In this document: in pieces, positions 10,379-21,089 of the stretch | How the letters are laid out: each line of letters starts with the position of its first letter | Numbering within the stretch: the stretch's first letter is position 1 | DNA from: Tetragonia tetragonoides | Taxonomy: Eukaryota; Streptophyta; Magnoliopsida; Caryophyllales; Aizoaceae | Length of the DNA: 64,000 bases | NCBI GenBank assembly: GCA_038025085.1 | Contig: CM076140.1 | Coordinates: forward strand, 15,644,001-15,708,000 | Reading direction: 5' to 3' | Made by a program: the position numbers and the translations under genes | The notes under the pieces: model-generated | What the model saw: only the letters and a program-made list of their open reading frames with translations | Databases searched by the model: none | What the model was told of the DNA's origin: nothing

Positions 10379-12215
10379 TTATTCATCATCTGACAGATCC
10401 TGTAGCACCAAAGGCCAACAACCTATAGGAAAGTCATCTATGCTACTTGAAACAAAAGATTGAGTAGAATTTAAATGAGTTAAGAAATGTGCTACTTTGT
10501 TCCCTCTCCTCCCCACGTGAGACCATTTGCAGACATCAAACCCCAAGCTATAACGCTGAAGTTCATTGACAAGCAGACCCACAGAGCATCTTATATTAGT
10601 CTTCCCTTTGAGTTTGTGAACCAAAGCTAAACAGTCTGTCTCAAATTCAACCCGACGATAACCCAAGTCCCTTGCTGTCTCCATAGCTCATCTCAAACCT
10701 TCTGCCTCTGCGTATTCCACCTCCGAATTCGCCACAATACGTTTCGACCCCATAAATAATACCTCACCCGTCTCGTTACGCCCCACAAATCCAAGCTGAA
10801 CCAACCCTTGACACATCATGCCAGCATCACTGTTGACTTTAATTCTCCCACTTACAGGAGCATTCCAACTACAAATTGTGTGTTTTTGTTGTCTACAGCT
10901 TTGAGCAGTTGCAATATGCATGTTGTGCTCATTTAGTAACTCACCAGCCCATTGGGCTACTTCCTCTGCAGTCTTCTCTATCCCTTCAAATACCAAGGCA
11001 TTTCTATCCCTCCAAATTGCCCACACCATCACTGACCACGCAGCCAACTCAGTATTGGAGGTTCCCTTAAGAACCCAGTTAAACCACTCCAAAAAATTAC
11101 AGGTTCTAAGCTTCGTTAAATGGTGAACTGTACTCGCCTTCCACATTGTCGGGCATGATAACAATCACGCAACACATGAGTAACAGCCTCTACCCTCCCA
11201 CAGTAAATACAGTTTGCATCTGACAGAATTTTCCTCTTGAACAAGCCAAAACGTGTGGGAGCAATATCACAATATGCCTTCCATAGAAATAATACGACCC
11301 GAGGAGGCGCTTCTATCTTCCATAACTTTTTCCAGATTTTCCCCATCTCTGCATAAGTCGAGGCAGCCCCTCCTCTCACCTCTTCGGCTCGTCGCTGGAA
11401 CTCTAGATGATAAACAGATTTAACAGTAAAAGAACCATTTCTTGTGTAGTGCCAAGCCCATATATCTTGAGTTTGTTCAGATACTAGTGGAATTCCTAAA
11501 ATCAGCTCTGCATCAACGGGAATAAACGTTTGTTCCACCAACTCCTTCCTCCAGCACCTTATATCCCAATCAAGAAGATCAATTACCTTCATCTCCTCCC
11601 CCAAATTAGCCATACGAACTAGCGGCTTGTAAGACGAAGGTCTCGGGAGCCATCTATCCTTCCATACTTGAACAGAATCCCCATTACCAATGACCCATCT
11701 TGTTCCCCTATTAAGTAACTCAATCCCCTTGCATAGGCTTCTCCACGCAAAGCTAGGCTTGAAACCCACCTTTGTCGTTAAGATAGAACCTCGTGGAAAA
11801 TAACGAGCTTTAAACAATTGTGCACACATGGACTCTGGGTTTTGTAGCAATCGCCAGCACTGCCTCGCAAGCATGGCCACGTTAAACACTTCAAAATCTC
11901 GAAACCCCAGTCCCCTTTTCTCTTTAGGCATACACATCTTCTCCCAACTCAACCAATGTAGCTTCTTTTCCTCCCCTTTTTGCCCCCACCAAAAGTTACT
12001 AATAAGTGAGCGAAACTCTGAGCAAAACGAGTTAGGTAGCAGGAAACACGACATCGTATAGGTGGGTATGGCTTCAGCAATAGATTTAATGAGCACCTCC
12101 TTCCCCGCTCCCGATAAAACTTCTCTTTCCAACCCTTGAGCTTTTTCCAGATCCGCTCCTTGAGAGAGCTAAAGATAACTTTCTTTGAGCGTCCAACCAT
12201 AGTAGGTAATCCAAG
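10379..12215 (-). pseudogene. LINE-A ORF2: late RT, zf-RVT and RNase H
   Basis: In order on the minus strand: YLGLPTMVGRSKK (12215-12177), EVLIKSIAEAIPTYTMSCFL, NFWWGQKGEEKKLHWLSWEK and GLGFRDFEVFNVAMLARQCW, then WVIGNGDSVQVWKDRWL. These are typical of the C-terminal part of plant LINE reverse transcriptase. Next come the zf-RVT region (FLWKAYCDIAPTRFGLFKRK, ANCIYCGRVEAVTHVL) and RNase H (RIKVNSDAG, EYAEAEGLR, VEFETDCLALVHKLKG). Defects are frameshifts near 12130 and 11130-11160, and a TGA at 10685-10687 where Trp is expected in GLR-W-AMETA. The remaining RT part, with the FADD catalytic motif, lies beyond the solo LTR at 14927-15223. Confidence 0.85.
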
Positions 12216-12220
12216 GTACC

Positions 12221-14921
12221 TGTAATACCCAATATTTTTGTAACATTTTATAAATTGCGAAAAAAAAAAAAGTATTTCTCATGATCATTAGTTTATCGTT
12301 TTTGCTAGATATTAATTCTACTAGTAATGTCTTTACATTGTTAAATGTTTATGTTATTGGGTTTTTAGTGATACTATTAGCAATGCCCATTTAGAAAGTA
12401 AGACAAAACCCAATTAGGTGCAAGAAAACGAAAACCCAGCAAGGAAGGAAAGTTCTCCCACAAACCAACATCCCCTTCTGCTTATATTTTCTCTCATGAT
12501 TTCACTAAGTATAAAAATTGGAAGCAATGTCCCACCATCCTCACACATCACTTCTGCTCACTATCACGCATCATATCCACACACCACCATCCCCATAACA
12601 TCATCACTCAGCACCTCCACTCCCACCAGCGTATCACTACCACCAAGTCCAGCAAGCTTCGGCCGAGTGTTTGCATGCTAGCCATCCCTCCTCTGTCTCG
12701 TTGTGCCCTGCTCGGTACTGGCGGCCACAAGTAGTCGGTCGGGCCTAAATCCGACCTAAAGAGCCACAAGGTTACCACCTCAGCAATTACTAGTCCAATT
12801 AGATGGTAGTCAGTCAGCCAAATCGCTTCTTGTTCTCCTTTACGGGAGTAATTGAACCCCTAAGTTAAGTTGAGTTGATTTCCTTTTGAAGTTCAGATTA
12901 AATGGATGCTAATTTCAATGGTTTGGGCATAGATTATGTAGAAATTGGAGTCTCAGCTTGTAGGTATGGCCGATTAGGACCCAATTGCAACTAAGGTAAC
13001 TAAGTCTATTACGTTAGGTTCATTTTACATTCATTTTGAGCCTAGTTATGTGTATATGTGATTGAATTGGTTTTGGATATGAATTGGGGAACTTATGATA
13101 TGAACAGTAGTAATGTTTTATTTGAATTACAATTTTCACTTTGTTTAGGCTCATGTTAAATGGGTACATGTATGGGCTAATTATACAGGTATGTAATTTG
13201 ATCTTTTATGATGATTTGGGAACATATAGCTTAGTAAGCCCAATTATGTTATTCCCTCTATGTTATATGTGAAGCCAAGTTGAATTATTTTATGTGTGTA
13301 ATGTTTAGCAGGGAAAGAATTGGAATTTTGATTAGCTATTAAAGAAACTATATGCTGACTAGAAATTAAGTATGCGAGTAAAGAAGATTTTGAGAGCTTT
13401 GTTTTAATGATTGAAAAGGGACTTATATAGTACAAGTAGTATTTAGATGCGAGACCAAAACCTAGACGCATATAAGCTAGTACTTGATGTGTTCCAGTGC
13501 GTTAAAGTAGTGATTTTTAGATGCTTTGATCAGTTAGTTTTCATGTGTATACATGAGCAGAGATAGCTGTAGTTGTGAGGATGTGTATAGTAGTGCTTTT
13601 ATGCTAACTTCTATTGGATGAGATTGTATTACCTCTTTTATTATATGATCTGAATTGAAGTGCTGGAATGTTGTTATCTATGTGATTTTAGTTGCAGCTA
13701 GCTAAGTTTAAAGACAAAGAATATAAAGTTATTGTGTGATGTATAAATTGATGACTACCCTATCTTATGAGCTTTGTGATATGTTAGTAAGTACAGATAA
13801 AGATAATGATACTTAAAGTGCTCTTGTGCTACGAGCTTGAGATAAATGATATGAGCCATATGACGTAAGGTGAAGACGTCATAGAAAGGAAAGAAATGAA
13901 GAGCTATTAAGATCTCAAATAAGATATAAAAAGAAAAAAGAATGCTGATATGATTGTAACTACAAACTAGCTGGGAATATGTGAGTAATTATGTGATGTG
14001 TTGTGCTAATGTCAAAGGATAAAGAAAGAATGATAAGCTACTTAAGCTACTAATAACGTAAAGTGGAAGATGGCTCTGGGTAGTAGAAACCTATGGGTAC
14101 TCCAGATGTGTTATATGGGAGACGTCCCCAGAGCTTAGCTGCGGTCCCCAGTTGTGACCTAGCCCCCAGTTGTGGCTTGACCCCCAGTTGTGGTCAAGGG
14201 TTCAAACGGCCCCGAGATGCGACAGCCCTAGGAACCCCTCCCTTATGCCCAGCTCAGTAATGCAAGATTAATAATAAAAGCTATTAAGATATCCCGAGTA
14301 TAGAGGATATCTAGAAAGAAGTTACTTGTTTTTAGTACTATCGTTGGTATTCTCTTTATTTGTATAAGTGTATGGTGTTTATAGTAAGTAAAGTTTGCAA
14401 AAGACTAATTAGGATCTCTTGTTTGATTAAATTGAAGCATGTTTATACGTTTAGACTTGATTTGAATCTAGAATGAGTTTTACGTACTAGATGTGAGTTA
14501 CCAGCATTGTTGACGTTGCAAATTCTCACATTTTTGCAGATTGAAGTTTATTATATATAGATGTCAGTGAGGAACGCTTTCAGATAGACGTACACGAAGA
14601 AATAGTAGTTTGTTCTTTTATTAAGATAATTAAGTTGTAATTAAATAGACCACCTAGACTAATATTGAGATTATTGTTATTATTAGTTTTCAGTTGAAGA
14701 GCCTGACACTCATTCGTATGAGTGAGTGTGGCTGTAGCGCCCCGAAAGTTATTAGAGTCTTCAGCTGGGTTGTTGGATTTTGTTTTATATTTTTGTTAAG
14801 CAGGTTTTTATAAGCCTTATTAGGCTGGGCAGTGTGTTTACAAAAGGAACTCTGCCGGATTTTCGGCTTGAGTCTATTTCTTTTTATTTATTTATTTTAG
14901 ACGAAAATTCGGGGTGTTACA
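12221..14921 (+). mobile_element. Solo LTR (about 2.7 kb), Ty3/gypsy-like, inside LINE-A
   Basis: Starts TGTAATACCC and ends GGGGTGTTACA, with the 5-bp TSD GTACC on both sides (12216-12220 and 14922-14926). LINE-A coding is continuous when the element is ignored: HERY before it, YLGLPT after it, with the Tyr shared through the TSD. No gag or pol is present inside, and I see no second LTR, so it is a solo LTR left by recombination between two LTRs. The right 250 bp (AAGCAGGTTTTTATAAG, CTCATTCGTATGAGTGAGTG) matches the reverse complement of 16698-16920, so the two LTRs belong to one group. Orientation is set by that TG-start and CA-end similarity. Small open frames inside are not genes. Confidence 0.85.
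14125..14190. repeat. Short GC-rich tandem repeat inside the solo LTR
   Basis: Three imperfect copies of CCCCAGTTGTGRCYTRR (around 14137, 14154 and 14171), followed by CAAGGGTTCAAACGGCCCCG. It is conspicuous in an AT-rich LTR. It may be an enhancer-like repeat of the LTR promoter; that role is a guess. Confidence 0.6.
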
Positions 14922-14926
14922 GTACC

Positions 14927-15223
14927 TCTCGTGCTTATCGACCTCATGAACACCCATACATTGCTGAATTTCCAACCGTCGCTCCTCACTTACATTTTTG
15001 CTAAATGATAATTCAGATTTTGCTAAACTGACTTGCTGACCTGACGCTTCTCCATAAACCCGGAGTATATTGACAATTTCGGAGCTCTCCTGGCAAGTGG
15101 CTCGAGCAAAAATGATACTATCATCTGCAAAAAATAAATATGAAACACGGGGAGCACTCTGAGCAATTTTAACACCCCGAATCTTTTTTAACCTCTCCGC
15201 TTCTCTAAGCAGGCCCGAGAATG
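14927..15223 (-). pseudogene. LINE-A reverse transcriptase catalytic segment
   Basis: Minus-strand reading gives FSGLLREAERLKKIRGVKIA, then SYLFFADDSIIFARATCQES with the YADD-type catalytic motif as FADD, then GEASGQQVSLAKSELSFSKN and GVHEVDKHERY up to the LTR insertion point. This is the palm domain of plant LINE reverse transcriptase. The N-terminal endonuclease is absent because the element was 5'-truncated at insertion. Confidence 0.85.
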
Positions 15224-15239
15224 AAGAATTCACTGGGAT

Positions 15240-15869
15240 GAGTGTGTTATCAAAGACAAATTTATTTCTCCTTAACCAAATATGCCATGTAGTGAAAACA
15301 AATATGATGGACCACGACATCCCATCATTAATATATTTTTGATTGTGTATTAACTTTGAGCTAGTCTTTAAGTAGTAAATTATAAAAGGTGTCAGGCAGG
15401 GTAAGCTTGTCCCAAATAGACTTCGCAACAGCGTAATCTCTCAAAGCATGCAATGTGTTTTCAGAACATAAATTACAAAGAGAACATGCATTATCAGAAA
15501 TAATGTGTCTATCAAAAAGAGTGCTTTTGTGGGCAATCTTGTCCCACCAGGCTAACCAGACGAAGAATTGCACATTGGGGGTACAAGGAATTTTCCAAAC
15601 CTAGTCAATGGCCATATCCTCACAATCCTGAAAGTTGAGTATCTCATAGTAGGCCTGGGCACTACTAAACTTACCTCCCTCTGTCAAGTTACAGAAAGGG
15701 AAGTCAGAGGTATCATGCATAGGAATAGGAACAGAGAGCATGCAATCGATTAACTCATTAGGGAAGACAAAGGAAACATTATCAAAGGACCAACCCCCAT
15801 TAACAATCACATCTTTGACTTTCATATTAACTTCATGCTCCCTCAAAGGCCCTTCAATAAGGTTTCTTA
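15240..15869 (-). pseudogene. LINE-B ORF2 middle part: zf-RVT region
   Basis: Minus-strand coding includes GPLREHEVNMKVKDVIVNGG, FPFCNLTEGGKFSSAQAYYE (the typical SGxFSVKSAY-like box), a stop at TAG (15601-15603), then VQFFVWLAWWDKIAHKSTLF, NACSLCNLCSENTLHALRDY (zinc-ribbon cysteines CxLC...H) and IWLRRNKFVFDNTLIPVNS up to the LINE-A TSD. The in-frame stop and a frameshift near 15360-15430 show it is dead. Confidence 0.75.
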
Positions 15870-16647
15870 GAGCATAAATAACAATGATCCCATTTGGGTT
15901 CATAGGAGGAGAGAGAGTGTGATGAACCCAAAAAATTGGATTATCAATGATCCCAAATGGGTTCATTGGGAAAAAAGGAGGAGAGAGAAAACGATGTGGG
16001 ATAGTTTTGTTGCCCAAAAACGAGTTGGGCTCATCCGTGGTCCAAGGCGCAGATGTTGACACGTGGCCAAGTGGGCCGCGCCTGTTTCAATTTTTTTTGC
16101 CTTCAGTAATAATGAAACGACGCCGTTTAGCTGGTTGCTCATCAAAAAAATAATAATAAAAAAACAAGTTGGCTGATACGCGCGTCAGACCAGCGAATGC
16201 TGGCACGACACGTGTCAGCCAGCTACTGGTTGGAAAAAAAAATAGTTCATGTAAACTTCAAACATCTATAATTAAAAAATAAAAAATCAAAAAAATATAA
16301 AAAAAATACCAATGGCTATATTTATCATCCTCTATAAAATGAGACCAAATTTGATAGGTTTTTGCACAATTTCTAAATTACCATATTTATTAATCTTACA
16401 TTATCATATTTATTAATCTTACATTTCAATTCTATATAAAAAAAGGAAAACAAATTGGAGGAGAGAGAAAATGTGGTAGGACATAGTAAAAGAGGAGAGA
16501 GAATGTGATGAGCCAAGAATTTGGGTTCATGAGTAAAAGGGAGTTTTGGTTGAGTTCATAAGATGGGATCATGGTGAGGTGGAGGAGGGAGAAAGGAGGA
16601 GAGAGAGTAATGAACCCAAATGATTGGGTTCATTGTTATTCATGCTC
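15870..16647. mobile_element. PIF/Harbinger-like MITE (778 bp) in LINE-B
   Basis: Terminal inverted repeats start GAGCATAAATAACAATGATC on the left and, reverse-complemented, GAGCATGAATAACAATGAAC on the right. The flanking TSD is TTA (15867-15869 and 16648-16650), the usual target of PIF/Harbinger elements. LINE-B coding resumes on both sides. The TIR motif CCCATTTGGGTTCAT recurs internally around 15940-15965 and 16500-16630. The GC-rich core (16020-16210) has no gene. Confidence 0.85.
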
Positions 16648-16697
16648 TTAGAGGCCCTTTCCCACACCAGTTGTCTTGCCACAAAAAGATGTCATCC
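16648..16697 (-). pseudogene. Short LINE-B coding segment between two insertions
   Basis: This 50-bp island reads DDIFLWQDNWCGKGPL on the minus strand. It links the WVVGKG coding at 18795-18815 with the NLIEGPLREHE coding at 15840-15869 once the MITE and the solo LTR are ignored. It is what proves that both flanking elements interrupted one LINE. Confidence 0.75.
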
Positions 16698-18788
16698 TAT
16701 AATACCCCGGATTTTCTAAATAATATATAAACAAAAATGAATAAACTCGAGCCGAAATTTCGACAGAATTTCCTTTGTAAATAGGCATCCCAAGTCATCG
16801 ACTTTACAAAAACCTGCTTATATAGACTATACAACAAAATATCCAAAACAACAGCGGAATACTTCTAGCAATCCAGGGCGTCACTGCCACACTCACTCAC
16901 AAGAATGAGTGTAAGGCGGACGATTACAACTCCCAACAATAAACCAATAAACTTTAATCAATCTCTTTATTACATCAAATGAAAATAAATGGGAAAAAAA
17001 CAATAAACTTCTTGACAGCTTTGAGTTCAACTGTCCAACTAGCACAAGAGATCCTCAGGAACAATTAACCTGCAAATATTCCAATCTACTCCCCCATGCA
17101 ACCGAATATCGCATAGGTTCATCATAGGCCCACCATTGAAGAAAAATGGACTCACACACACGTAACACAGAAAGCAACCAATCAGCTTTTGCTGAGTAAC
17201 CAAACATTCTATCGAAACATATAATCACGAGTCAATATATACATTAATTAGTGAGTTAAAAACAACGACTTTTCAACTCAGGTCATAAGACCTTCACATA
17301 TCCTAAACCTTCTTAGGCTTTATAAGTAGTATCCCATAAGTTCATCACACTAGCTCAAAACCCAACGAATGTGTCATTGCTCTCAGTCACTAGCTCCTAG
17401 CTTCGACAATGTGGAAAGTGAACTGGCGGTAAAACCCGCAGATGCAAAACCATTCTCATAACTCGGCCATAGGCCCTCATAACACATAACATAGCCCGCA
17501 GGCACTCAAAAGTCCACTCTCGGACCAATTCATAACCATATCACATTTTCATAAAAATAATGCTCATCACCTAAGAATCAATATCTTAGGCTACTCACCC
17601 ACATGTTTAGAACTAGAGAACTAACAACGCCTGAGCCTCAATACTCATATTCGTATCTCATAATTATAATCTAATCATTCTCATGTCAAATACCCATCTC
17701 GAATCAATCACGCTATAGTTCATAATATGGCACGGGTTCCCAAATCATAAATATTTCTCGGTTCAGTACTCAAGAGTTCCCTCAACTAGCAACTAGCAAC
17801 TATCCACTCTGACACTAGCACTACCTACTACTACTCAGCACCCAGATAGTATGATCACTACAACTATATAAATAGCAATATTGCATGTGCATATCAACAG
17901 CAAGTTAGCAAACAGTAGCAAAGTAATAGTAACCAGAAAGCCAAGCCAACTCATACGGTTATCATATTTCACACAATTAAACATCCAACTCCCAAGAGAT
18001 AAACATGAAGGTTACCTTCAATTGACAATCCAATTAAGCAAACAAGCCATACATATCCAATTCACATATAAAAAAGAAATTAACATCCATCTCCAACCGA
18101 ATAGAAATGTTTACCTTTTGTCAATTTCCAAAGCAATTACGCAAGCCAAATCCTTCAATCAATCATAAACACCCAATATCTAAAACATATGCATAAGAGT
18201 ACCAATTCAGAATTATAACATCAAAGCCCCCAAATTAATTCAACCCAGAAACAGAAATTGAACAATAAAGGGTTTAGGGTTTTGCAAACCAATCAGTGAT
18301 GAAAGAGGACCGACGAAATTGAGCCAAACACCACCTTATCTGGTGGTCGACCGCCATGAAAACAACCAGCAAAAGCAGCAACCGAGCAGCAACAACGCAA
18401 CAGAAAAAACAGAGGCGAAGAAACTCGCACCCACAGACAACGAGAGGAGAGAGAAAACTCGATCCAGGAGTAAATTCGCAGTAGCGGCAGTAAAGTTTCG
18501 AGATGAGCAAGAAGATAGAGATCGCGGTGGTGATGCGTGAACGGTGATGGTGTCGAGGGGTTTAGAGCAAGGAGAAGAACAACAAGGATTTTGGTAAATA
18601 ACTGATCAGGAGAATAAAAGGAAGAGGTGAGGCGGTGAAGTAGTACTAGCAAACTCAAACTCTAATTCTTTCCTTTTTTTTCCTTCTAAAAGCAAATAAT
18701 AAATACAAACACATATTAAAAGAATTAAATCACTTTATGAAATAATAGATTAATTTCAGAAAACACTTTAAATATACGGGGTATTACA
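16698..18788 (-). mobile_element. Solo LTR (about 2.1 kb), Ty3/gypsy-like, inside LINE-B
   Basis: On the plus strand it begins TATAATACCCCGG (an altered TG start) and ends CGGGGTATTACA. The flanks CATCC (16693-16697) and TATCC (18789-18793) are a 5-bp TSD with one mismatch. It matches the 12221 LTR in reverse orientation (AAACCTGCTTATATAG, CACTCACTCACAAGAATGAG) and also the LTR at 57790-60512 (AATCTACTCCCCCAT, ATTG.A.A.AAATGGAC, CAACCAATCAGCT). No gag or pol is present. LINE-B coding is continuous across it. Open frames near 18270-18660 are low-complexity LTR sequence. Confidence 0.8.
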
Positions 18789-19438
18789 TATCCCCTTTTC
18801 CAACCACCCATTGCGTGTGCTTAAAAAATAGCCCATCCCTTTCTCAGCCCCTTCCTGATGTGAGACTTTTTTTTGAAATTCAGACCTCGTTTCTTCCCCG
18901 TTATATATTTAGCTCTCAGGCATTTAGATGCAAGATTATCCTTTTTATTAGCCAAATTCCAACACATTTTGGTTTTTAAAAGGGAGTTAACAGTTTTGCA
19001 ACTTCTAATGCCAAGACCACTCACCTCAGTGGGGGAGAAGACCGTGCTTTTGTTGACAAGGTGGATTTTCTTTCCCTGCTCATTATCCCCCCAAAGAAAC
19101 CCACACATAATCCTATCCATCTCTTCAAGTGTTTTAACATGTGATTAAGACATTGAAGATAATAATTAGGAATAGCACTAAGAGTAGCTTTGACTAAGCA
19201 CAACCTACCAGCCTTTGAGAGGAAAGCAGATTGCCAGTTAGCAAGTTTGCTCTTCATCTTGTTCACCACAAATTTGATGTCAGTTAGGGTAGGTCTAGTG
19301 GCTCTCAAAGGAAAGCCTAGATAGGTCCCTAGGTTATCACACGCTTTGACTCCCAGACAATTTTCAACCAAGGTAGTAACATGTTCAGGAGAGTTTTTAG
19401 AAAGAATGAGCTTACTTTTCTCACAATTAATTCTTTGC
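18789..19438 (-). pseudogene. LINE-B ORF2 5'-most part: end of reverse transcriptase
   Basis: Minus-strand coding reads WQRINCEKSKLILSKNSPEH, NLGTYLGFPLRATRPTLTDI, LANWQSAFLSKAGRLCLVKA, TLSAIPNYYLQC, then in another frame MCGFLWGDNEQGKKIHLVNK, GLGIRSCKTVNSLLKTKMCW and LRKGWAIF. These are the thumb and post-RT motifs of plant LINE ORF2. A frameshift lies near 19080-19120. Coding starts abruptly at the 5' truncation point, exactly at the TSD. Confidence 0.8.
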
Positions 19439-19449
19439 CAATTTATTTC

Positions 19450-20280
19450 AAAATACAATTTTTAATCTTTATGACCATGAAACCAAGATATACCAATTTT
19501 GGCGACTATTGATTTTAGTTTAAGGGTCATATCTAGAGGGTCGCTATGGATGTATTTTATTTTATTTTTCAACGTTACTTTTAATAGTTATTGGTACATA
19601 CTTTATCAAATCCGGTCACTCAAACCAAACATGACAATTAACTTGCAAATAGTATACCTTTATTTTATTTTTTTGAAATGTCAATATAACTTTTATTTTC
19701 GTTTAACTTTATTTTTACCTTGATGAAAATTTTCCTAATACTTATGATATTTTTTGTATCTTATAGTGAGACTGATTACTAAAAAATATGATCAGGGATG
19801 ATTTTGCAAATAGTTCAGTTACTGGTGATTTTTTACAACAAAAAATAACCTAAAAAATGTAACAAATGAACTACACCTTGACAAAACAGTCGCCAATATC
19901 AAATACTGTGGTGGTCAATTAAAAAATTTACAAAAATACCAAAACCACACAAATGACCTTAAATTAGAGTTGGCAAATTCTAGTTTAACGTCTTCCACGT
20001 GAACAACCAGAAAAAAAATTCTAATGTAACCTGAAAACTGTTCCAAACTTGACATGTTTGAGATTCGACCGACACCACTCAAAAAGATTCGACCCTCTAA
20101 TAACCCAAATCTGAAACTACCTGATCCGAGATCCAAAGTTTGTGAGGCAAGAGCTTTTTTAGCCCGATGACCGACCCAACATGACATGATAAAGACTCGA
20201 TATGATCCGATCTGTGGATGACCCGAACGGACCAATTTGCCGGGTCTACCATAAACGCAAAAAAAATAATAAACAAGAAA
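19450..20280. other. Non-coding flank of the transposon nest
   Basis: AT-rich sequence without a supported gene. It should be continuous with 9470-9630 on the other side of LINE-B, because the LINE-B TSD joins them. Confidence 0.5.
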
Positions 20281-20359
20281 AAGGAATGGGCTCACAGCTC
20301 AGCTTTTTCCACTTCTCCCTCCAAACAGCAGAAGTGAACACCAGTCTACCACATCGCCC

Positions 20360-20575
20360 ATGTACACGGCGTCCTCTGTCCATTCTCATTTTCCGGTCGT
20401 CGGTGATTCCATCGGAGATTCAGAAGCTCTTTTCACCATGGTTAGATATCTATATGAATGCCATTATTATAATTTTTAAAGGTAATTCTGACCAAAGTTC
20501 CATGGTAGAGAATGTTATTGCTGGAAATTCTGACCAAAGTTCCATGGTAGAGAATGTTATTGTATTGTTGTGATT
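20360..20575 (+). other. Possible first exon, with a 36-bp tandem duplication
   Basis: A GC-richer island (20280-20450) in AT-rich surroundings contains an ATG at 20360 followed by MYTASSVHSHFPVVGDSIGD and SEALFTM, a leader-like frame that stops after about 40 codons. Then 36 bp beginning ATTCTGACCAAAGTTCCATG occur twice without mismatch (20485-20520 and 20527-20562, period 42). No downstream exon was found, so this may be a stranded exon or chance. Confidence 0.25.
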
Positions 20576-20817
20576 ATTCTAGAGCAGATTTGGGTAAATT
20601 GGGGTAGAATGCTGCACTATATGCACTTACAAACACCTAAATTAAATCATCATGAGCGATAACTTTGATCAAGACACTATCTTTGACAAAATTATGATGA
20701 TATTTAGGTTACTATTATAACGTTTTTTGATTATTCATTGATTAGCTTTATCAAAAGAAAAAAAATTATTCATTTATTGGTGGAGGCTAGGTGGTGTCTT
20801 GGCGGCGGCGGCTGGCT

Positions 20818-21089
20818 AGCCTGTTAGGCCTACCTTCTTCCGACTTCTTCTTCTCGTCCCAAATTTATTCTTACTTAGCCCCATTTTATCCATTCATCCC
20901 TCCATCTTTAACTTCTAAAAAGTTGAAATAAATTTAGAATTGGACTAGAAATAGAAGCGTTCTCCTTTTTCTAGCTTTATTTCAATTTTTGGAATAGGAG
21001 GTGGAGGGTGGAGTTGATGAAAATGGGGTGGATAAGAACAAATATGAGAGTAGAAGTTGGAATTTTGGGGAGTTAGGCCAAACGGGCAC
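20818..21089. mobile_element. MITE with GGCCCGTTTGGCY-type ends (copy 1)
   Basis: The left end has GCCTGTTAGGCCTACCTTC, and the right end has GAGTTAGGCCAAACGGGC. The body is a foldback of AACTTCTAAAAAGTTGAAATAAA, CCCCATTTTATCCA and GATGAAAATGGGGTGGATAA. The same body occurs at 35809-36100. The TSD is not clean. Non-coding. Confidence 0.65.

Larger units (their letters stand above)
10337..15223 (-). mobile_element. LINE-A, 5'-truncated L1-type element nested in LINE-B
   Basis: Flanked by the perfect 16-bp direct repeat AAGAATTCACTGGGAT (10321-10336 and 15224-15239). The poly(A) tail is the T run at 10337-10355. The 5' end at 15223 is truncated inside reverse transcriptase. LINE-A is itself split by a solo LTR (12221-14921). 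LINE-B coding resumes in register on both sides of the TSD, with VNS on each side. The orientation is the same as LINE-B, but the sequence differs, so it is a separate family or subfamily. Confidence 0.9.
9642..19438 (-). mobile_element. LINE-B, 5'-truncated plant L1-type element split by later insertions
   Basis: The outermost element of the nest. The 3' end is a poly(A) tail (T run 9642-9661 on the plus strand). The 5' end falls at 19438, where reverse-transcriptase coding stops abruptly. Both ends are flanked by the direct repeat CAATTTATTTC (9631-9641 and 19439-19449), an 11-bp TSD. LINE-B sequence is 9642-10336, 15240-15869, 16648-16697 and 18789-19438. The gaps are LINE-A, a MITE and a solo LTR. 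It contains the end of reverse transcriptase, the zf-RVT region and RNase H. It is non-autonomous and dead. Confidence 0.85.

Noticed and set aside
18274..18660. Hydrophobic or basic frames as genes
   Set aside because: They fall inside the solo LTR on both strands at once, in GC-richer leader-like sequence without family motifs.
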